From an uncultured Blautia sp. (GTDB taxonomy: Bacteria; Bacillota; Clostridia; Lachnospirales; Lachnospiraceae), in NCBI GenBank assembly GCA_900543715.1, contig UQSX01000105.1, positions 1-9,278 of the forward strand: DNA of 9,278 bases. Reading direction: 5' to 3'. Positions 5,745 through 9,278 of this stretch are shown here, piece by piece. Both the position numbers and the translations under genes were made by a program. Under the pieces are notes generated by a model. The model was not told the DNA's origin. It was given only the letters and a program-made list of their open reading frames with translations, and ran no database searches. Each line of letters opens with the position of its first letter. Position 1 is the stretch's first letter.

Positions 5745-6152
5745 ATGGGAAGAAGAGAAATGAGAGAACATATCTTTAAGCTTCTGTTTTTAAGGGAGTT
5801 TAATGAAGCGGAGGAAATGCCTCAGCAGATAAAGCTGTATTTTGATGCCATGGAGGACCTGGGTCCCACAGAGCAGGCTTACATGGAGGACAAATACGGA
5901 AAGGTACGGGAACATCTGGAAGAGATCGACAATCTCTTAAATGAAAAATCCACAGGATGGAAAACAAAGAGAATGAGCAAAGTGGATTTAAATATCCTTC
6001 GTCTGGCCGTGTATGAAATGAAATATGACGAAGATGTTCCGGTGAAAGTTGCCATCAATGAAGCTGTGGAGATCAGCAAGACCTTTGGAGGAGAGGATTC
6101 CGCTTCCTTTATTAACGGAATTCTGGGAAAAGTAGCAAGAGAGGCGTTATGA
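5745..6152 (+). CDS. nusB: Transcription antitermination factor NusB
   Basis: This is a 135-residue, all-helical protein of the usual NusB length (about 130-140). NusB binds boxA RNA together with NusE (ribosomal protein S10) and promotes antitermination, mainly in rRNA operons. Family features are RREMREHIFKLLFLREF at the N terminus (residues 3-19), the central MSKVDLNILRLAVYEM (77-92), and near the end PVKVAINEAVEISKTFGG (99-116) with SASFINGILGKV (119-130). The arginine-rich N terminus is the known RNA-binding part. The TGA stop overlaps the xseA ATG by four bases, where B. subtilis has folD in between. I see no clear promoter; transcription probably reaches the gene through the terminator at 5698-5722 or from a promoter I cannot recognise. 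Confidence 0.96.
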   Translation: MGRREMREHIFKLLFLREFNEAEEMPQQIKLYFDAMEDLGPTEQAYMEDKYGKVREHLEEIDNLLNEKSTGWKTKRMSKVDLNILRLAVYEMKYDEDVPVKVAINEAVEISKTFGGEDSASFINGILGKVAREAL

Positions 6153-7402
6153 ACAGCATCTATTCCGTAGGACAGGTCAATACTTATATTAAGAACATGT
6201 TTAATCAGGATTTTATGCTGAACCGGATCTATATTAAGGGGGAAGTGTCCAACTGTAAGTATCATACCTCGGGGCACATTTATTTCTCCCTGAAAGATGA
6301 AACGGGAACCATATCCTGCGTAATGTTCGCCGGCCAGAGAAAAGGCCTGGCCTTTCCTATGAAAAACGGAGACCGGGTTGTGGCGGGAGGCAGTGTCAGC
6401 GTCTATGAAAGAGACGGAAAATACCAGCTTTACGCCAAAGAGATTACCCTGGAGGGTGCGGGGCTTCTCTATGAGAGATTTCTGGCCCTGAAAAAAGAAC
6501 TGGAAGAGATGGGAATGTTTGCCCAGGAGTACAAACAGCCTATTCCCAAATATGCCCGGAAAGTAGGGGTGGTCACTGCCCCTACCGGTGCCGCCATCCA
6601 GGACATCCGGAATATTGCGGGAAGGCGGAATCCCTATGTACAGCTGATCCTTTATCCGGCTCTTGTCCAGGGAGAAGGCGCCGTCCAGAGCATTGTAAAA
6701 GGCATCCAGACCCTGGACAGACTGGGCGTAGATGTTATAATTGTAGGAAGAGGAGGAGGCTCTATAGAAGATCTGTGGGCCTTTAACGAAGAAGCGGTAG
6801 CCAGAGCGATTTTTGACTGCAGGACTCCGGTGATCTCCGCTGTAGGACATGAGACAGACACAACTATAGCGGATTATGTGTCAGACCTGCGGGCACCAAC
6901 TCCTTCCGGAGCAGCGGAGCTGGCTGTGGCAGATATCCGGACTCTTTTTGATACCCTGGAAAATTACCGGAAGAAAATGGACCGGGCAATGGAAAATCGA
7001 TTGCTGCTTCTGCGGCAGGATCTGAAGAATTATCAGCTCCGTCTAAGACACGGCAGTCCCGGCTACAGGATCCAGGAAATGCGTACCCATCTGATGGACT
7101 GCGAAGGAAAACTGGACAGCGCTATGAGAAATCAGATCTACCTGGCAAGGCAGAGACTGAATATCTATATTGAGCGGATGAAGGGACTCTCCCCTTTGGA
7201 TAAGCTGAACCAGGGCTTTTCCTTTGTGGAGGACAGCCAGGGCCATGGGGTCAACAGCATTTCCCAGGCTCAGATCGGGGACAGACTGATGATCCGTGTC
7301 ACAGACGGAACTTTTGAGACAGAGGTAAAGAGAAAAAAAAGAGAAGAGAGGAATACAGGAGATGGACCGGACAGAAAACAGCAGACAGGAAACCACCATT
7401 GA
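6149..7402 (+). CDS. xseA: Exodeoxyribonuclease VII large subunit
   Basis: This 417-residue protein is the catalytic subunit of exonuclease VII, which degrades single-stranded DNA from both ends into oligonucleotides during repair. The N-terminal OB fold spans about 1-100 (SVGQVNTYIK, GEVSNCKYHTSGHIYFSLKD, GTISCVMFAG). The catalytic domain contains GVVTAPTGAAIQDI (140-153), GRGGGSIEDLWAFNEE (200-215) and AVGHETDTTIADYVSDLRAP (231-250), the strongest family signatures. A helical region (about 262-345) follows, then SPLDKLNQGFSFV (348-360), part of the C-terminal segment. It is somewhat shorter than B. subtilis XseA (about 448). The start overlaps the nusB stop, with a weak AGAGAGG site just upstream. 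The last 41 bases overlap xseB in another frame, and the final tail from about residue 394 is highly basic and polar. Confidence 0.97.
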   Translation: MNSIYSVGQVNTYIKNMFNQDFMLNRIYIKGEVSNCKYHTSGHIYFSLKDETGTISCVMFAGQRKGLAFPMKNGDRVVAGGSVSVYERDGKYQLYAKEITLEGAGLLYERFLALKKELEEMGMFAQEYKQPIPKYARKVGVVTAPTGAAIQDIRNIAGRRNPYVQLILYPALVQGEGAVQSIVKGIQTLDRLGVDVIIVGRGGGSIEDLWAFNEEAVARAIFDCRTPVISAVGHETDTTIADYVSDLRAPTPSGAAELAVADIRTLFDTLENYRKKMDRAMENRLLLLRQDLKNYQLRLRHGSPGYRIQEMRTHLMDCEGKLDSAMRNQIYLARQRLNIYIERMKGLSPLDKLNQGFSFVEDSQGHGVNSISQAQIGDRLMIRVTDGTFETEVKRKKREERNTGDGPDRKQQTGNHH

Positions 7403-7586
7403 GGAATCCTTAAAAGAGCTGGACGGCATTGTGGAAAAGCTGGAAAGCAGGGATATTTCTCTGGAAGAATCCTTTGCCATGTATCAGAAAGGCATGGATC
7501 TTTTAAAACAGTGCAGCAAAAAGATCGATACTGTTGAGAAAAAAATGTTGAAAGTAAATGAAGATGGTGAATTCAGTGAATTTTAG
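7362..7586 (+). CDS. xseB: Exodeoxyribonuclease VII small subunit
   Basis: This is a 74-residue helical protein, the usual size for XseB (about 70-85). The pattern IEESLKELDGIVEKLESRDISLEESFAMYQKGMDLLKQC is diagnostic: two helices forming a hairpin, with the conserved L-x-x-I-V-x-x-L-E core. XseB subunits coat the helical arm of XseA in exonuclease VII. The ATG lies inside the end of xseA, giving a 41-base overlap in a different frame. A purine-rich GAGAGG site (7346-7351) is 10 bases upstream, while a second AGGAG directly abuts the ATG. The overlap with its partner gene should help keep subunit ratios linked. Confidence 0.95.
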   Translation: MDRTENSRQETTIEESLKELDGIVEKLESRDISLEESFAMYQKGMDLLKQCSKKIDTVEKKMLKVNEDGEFSEF

Positions 7587-8466
7587 AGAAGAGTTGGAAA
7601 GAAGAACGGAGAGGGCAGAGCAGATCATCCGGAAATTTCTTCCTGCGGAAGAGGGATTTTCAAAAAATCTCATAAAAGCCATGAATTACAGCATGGAGGC
7701 AGGAGGAAAAAGACTCAGACCTATTTTTCTGGGAGAGATGTATCAGGTCTGCGGCGGACAGGGAGAACTGGCAGAGCCTTTTATGGCAGCTATTGAGATG
7801 ATACACACCCATTCCCTGATCCATGATGATCTCCCTGCCATTGATAATGATGAATACCGCCGGGGGAAAAAGACCACCCATGTGGTGTTTGGAGAATCTG
7901 CGGCTATCCTGGCGGGAGATGCGCTTTTAAATTACGCCTATGAAACAGCCTTTCAGGCTTTTGCCATGGCAAAAGATGATAAAGACCTCCAAAGGACGGC
8001 CAGGGCTTTAGAGATTCTGGGGAGAAAGACCGGAATCCGGGGAATGCTGGGCGGCCAGGGCGTAGACGTGGAAAATGATGGAAAGCCCTTGAAAAGGGAG
8101 ATGCTGGATTATATTTATATCAATAAGACTTCAGCTCTTATCGAGGCCTCCCTTATGGCAGGAGCCGCTCTGGCAGGGGAGGAAGACCTGGACAGCATTG
8201 AAGCCATCGGAAGATATGTCGGCCTGGCCTTTCAGATCCAGGATGATATCCTGGATGTGACCGGCAGCCAGGAAGTAATCGGCAAGCCGGTGAACAGTGA
8301 TGAGAAGAACAAGAAGACCACCTATGTGACCCTGGAGGGTCTGGACAAGGCAAAGAAGGACGTGGAACAGATATCCGCGGAGGCCATTGAGGAGCTGGGT
8401 AAACTTCCGGGCAACAACGAGTTCCTGGAGCAGTTAATCCATGTGCTGATTAACAGGCAGAAATAA
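7576..8466 (+). CDS. ispA: Polyprenyl diphosphate synthase (farnesyl or geranylgeranyl diphosphate synthase, IspA-like)
   Basis: This is a trans-prenyl transferase that condenses isopentenyl diphosphate with allylic diphosphates. I chose the GTG at 7576, with GGTGA five bases upstream, because it gives 296 residues and an N terminus (MNFREELERR) like relatives; ATGs at 7558 and 7564 are alternatives that would add six or four residues. GGKRLRP lies at about 43-49, the first Asp-rich motif DDLPAID at 84-90, RRG at 95-97, and the second Asp-rich motif DDILD at 223-227, followed by KKTTYVTLEG. The residue five before the first motif is His79, where E. coli and Bacillus enzymes have Tyr, so product length is uncertain. 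The gene overlaps xseB slightly. Codon choice changes in its last third. Confidence 0.93.
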   Translation: MNFREELERRTERAEQIIRKFLPAEEGFSKNLIKAMNYSMEAGGKRLRPIFLGEMYQVCGGQGELAEPFMAAIEMIHTHSLIHDDLPAIDNDEYRRGKKTTHVVFGESAAILAGDALLNYAYETAFQAFAMAKDDKDLQRTARALEILGRKTGIRGMLGGQGVDVENDGKPLKREMLDYIYINKTSALIEASLMAGAALAGEEDLDSIEAIGRYVGLAFQIQDDILDVTGSQEVIGKPVNSDEKNKKTTYVTLEGLDKAKKDVEQISAEAIEELGKLPGNNEFLEQLIHVLINRQK

Positions 8467-8496
8467 GCCGGTGCAACTATTTGGAGAACCATCAAT

Positions 8497-9278
8497 ATGA
8501 TATTGGAACAGATTAAAGGGCCGGAGGAGCTGAAAGCCCTTCCGCCCGGGGATTTAAAAACGCTGGCTCAGGAGATACGTGAATTCCTGATAGAGAAAAT
8601 CAGCCATACAGGGGGCCATCTGGCCTCAAACCTGGGCGTGGTGGAGCTGACCATTGCCCTTCATACTACCTTTAACCTGCCGGAAGATAAGCTGATCTGG
8701 GATGTGGGCCACCAGTCCTATACCCACAAGATACTGACCGGCAGGATGGCTGATTTTGATGAGCTCAGGCAGTATGGGGGCTTAAGCGGCTTTCCCAAAC
8801 GCAAGGAAAGCCCGTATGATTCATTTGATACAGGGCACAGTTCCACGTCCATATCCGCAGGGCTGGGGATTGCCCTGGGCAGGGATTTAAAAGGGCTTGA
8901 TTATAAGGTGGTGTCCGTTATCGGCGACGGGGCGCTTACAGGCGGGATGGCCTATGAGGCGCTTAATAATGCCGCAAGGATGAAGAGGAATTTCATCATT
9001 GTCCTCAATGACAACAAAATGTCCATATCGGAGAATGTAGGGGGCATGTCCCGTTACTTAAACGGTCTGCGTACAGGCAGCGGATACAATGACTTAAAGA
9101 AGAATGTGGCAGATGCCCTGGACCGGATACCGGTGGTGGGATCTGTGATGATAGATAAGATCAAGCGCACCAAGAACAGCATCAAACAGCTGTTCATACC
9201 AGGCATGCTTTTTGAAAATATGGGCATTACCTATCTGGGGCCGGTGGACGGACATAATATCCCCGCCCTGTGCAAAGT
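8497..9278 (+). CDS. dxs: 1-deoxy-D-xylulose-5-phosphate synthase (DXS), 5' part, cut by the window edge
   Basis: The first 260 codons of DXS (about 620 residues in full) are present; the frame is open to the right edge. DXS condenses pyruvate and glyceraldehyde 3-phosphate using thiamine diphosphate, the entry step of the MEP isoprenoid pathway, and so feeds IspA upstream. Signatures are ISHTGGHLASNLGVVELT (35-52), IWDVGHQSYTHKIL (67-80), GGLSGFPKRKES (94-105), DTGHSSTSISAGLG (111-124) and the thiamine diphosphate motif GDGALTGGMAYEALN (143-157) paired with LNDNKMSISENVGG (170-183). LGPVDGH follows at 247-253. The ATG is 30 bases after the ispA stop, with TTGGAGA (8481-8487) as a ribosome-binding site. 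Codon use differs clearly from the genes to the left: GGG and GGC for Gly, ATA for Ile, and no AGA. Confidence 0.96.
   Translation, partial: MILEQIKGPEELKALPPGDLKTLAQEIREFLIEKISHTGGHLASNLGVVELTIALHTTFNLPEDKLIWDVGHQSYTHKILTGRMADFDELRQYGGLSGFPKRKESPYDSFDTGHSSTSISAGLGIALGRDLKGLDYKVVSVIGDGALTGGMAYEALNNAARMKRNFIIVLNDNKMSISENVGGMSRYLNGLRTGSGYNDLKKNVADALDRIPVVGSVMIDKIKRTKNSIKQLFIPGMLFENMGITYLGPVDGHNIPALCK

Noticed and set aside
5057..5746. Open frame of 229 codons on the minus strand covering the Asp23-family gene
   Set aside because: It runs opposite real genes and through two terminators and a promoter, has no recognisable domain, and has no ribosome-binding site or promoter of its own.
5879..6850. 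Open frame of 323 codons on the minus strand across nusB and xseA
   Set aside because: It is antisense to two well-identified genes, shows no family motif, and its composition is what an antisense shadow of biased codons would give.
7558..7575. Earlier ATG starts for ispA at 7558 and 7564
   Set aside because: They lack a ribosome-binding site at good spacing and add residues not seen in relatives. They remain possible because the gene is coupled to xseB.
1..9278. Mobile elements, CRISPR arrays, tRNA genes or a novel defence system
   Set aside because: Reading the whole window showed only sporulation and housekeeping genes in a conserved order, with no transposase, integrase, regular repeat array or unassigned long gene.

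Overview
The window looks like ordinary chromosome from an endospore-forming Bacillota, most likely a Clostridia member of the Lachnospiraceae type. The evidence is the spoIIIA sporulation operon, strong AGGAGG ribosome-binding sites, a mix of ATG and GTG starts, tight 4-base ATGA gene overlaps, and protein sequences closest to what I know of Clostridia families. All genes are on the + strand, and coding density is very high. No stretch over about 125 bases lacks a gene. I see no tRNA, rRNA, CRISPR array, insertion sequence or phage gene.

Region 1 (about 1-3441) is the distal part of the spoIIIA operon: spoIIIAC, AD, AE, AF, AG and AH, in the canonical order. In the known system these mother-cell proteins build the SpoIIIA-SpoIIQ channel ('feeding tube') across the two membranes around the forespore. 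AC, AD and AE are multi-pass membrane proteins. AG and AH are single-pass proteins with ring-building domains facing the intermembrane space. AF is unusually short here and seems to lack its soluble ring-building domain. AH has a long linker free of Lys and Arg. No terminator is visible after AH.

Region 2 (about 3442-5190) is a self-contained prfC (release factor 3) unit. It has a near-consensus sigma-A promoter, a GTG start behind a strong ribosome-binding site, and a 16-bp perfect-stem terminator. It sits where Bacillus subtilis has accBC.

Region 3 (about 5191-5730) is an Asp23/YqhY-family gene with an extended -10 promoter, a short palindrome at the predicted start of transcription, and its own terminator.

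Region 4 (5745-9278) is a housekeeping cluster, nusB-xseA-xseB-ispA-dxs, with overlapping genes. NusB acts in transcription antitermination, XseA and XseB form exonuclease VII, and IspA and DXS make isoprenoid precursors. The order matches the B. subtilis yqhY-nusB-folD-xseA-xseB-ispA-dxs neighbourhood, except that folD is absent. dxs runs off the right edge. Codon preference changes sharply towards the right end, from late ispA into dxs.

I found no convincing undescribed system. The points most worth checking are the truncated SpoIIIAF, the codon-usage break near ispA/dxs, the terminator just ahead of nusB, the His at the product-length position of IspA, and an A8 slippery run near the end of xseA.
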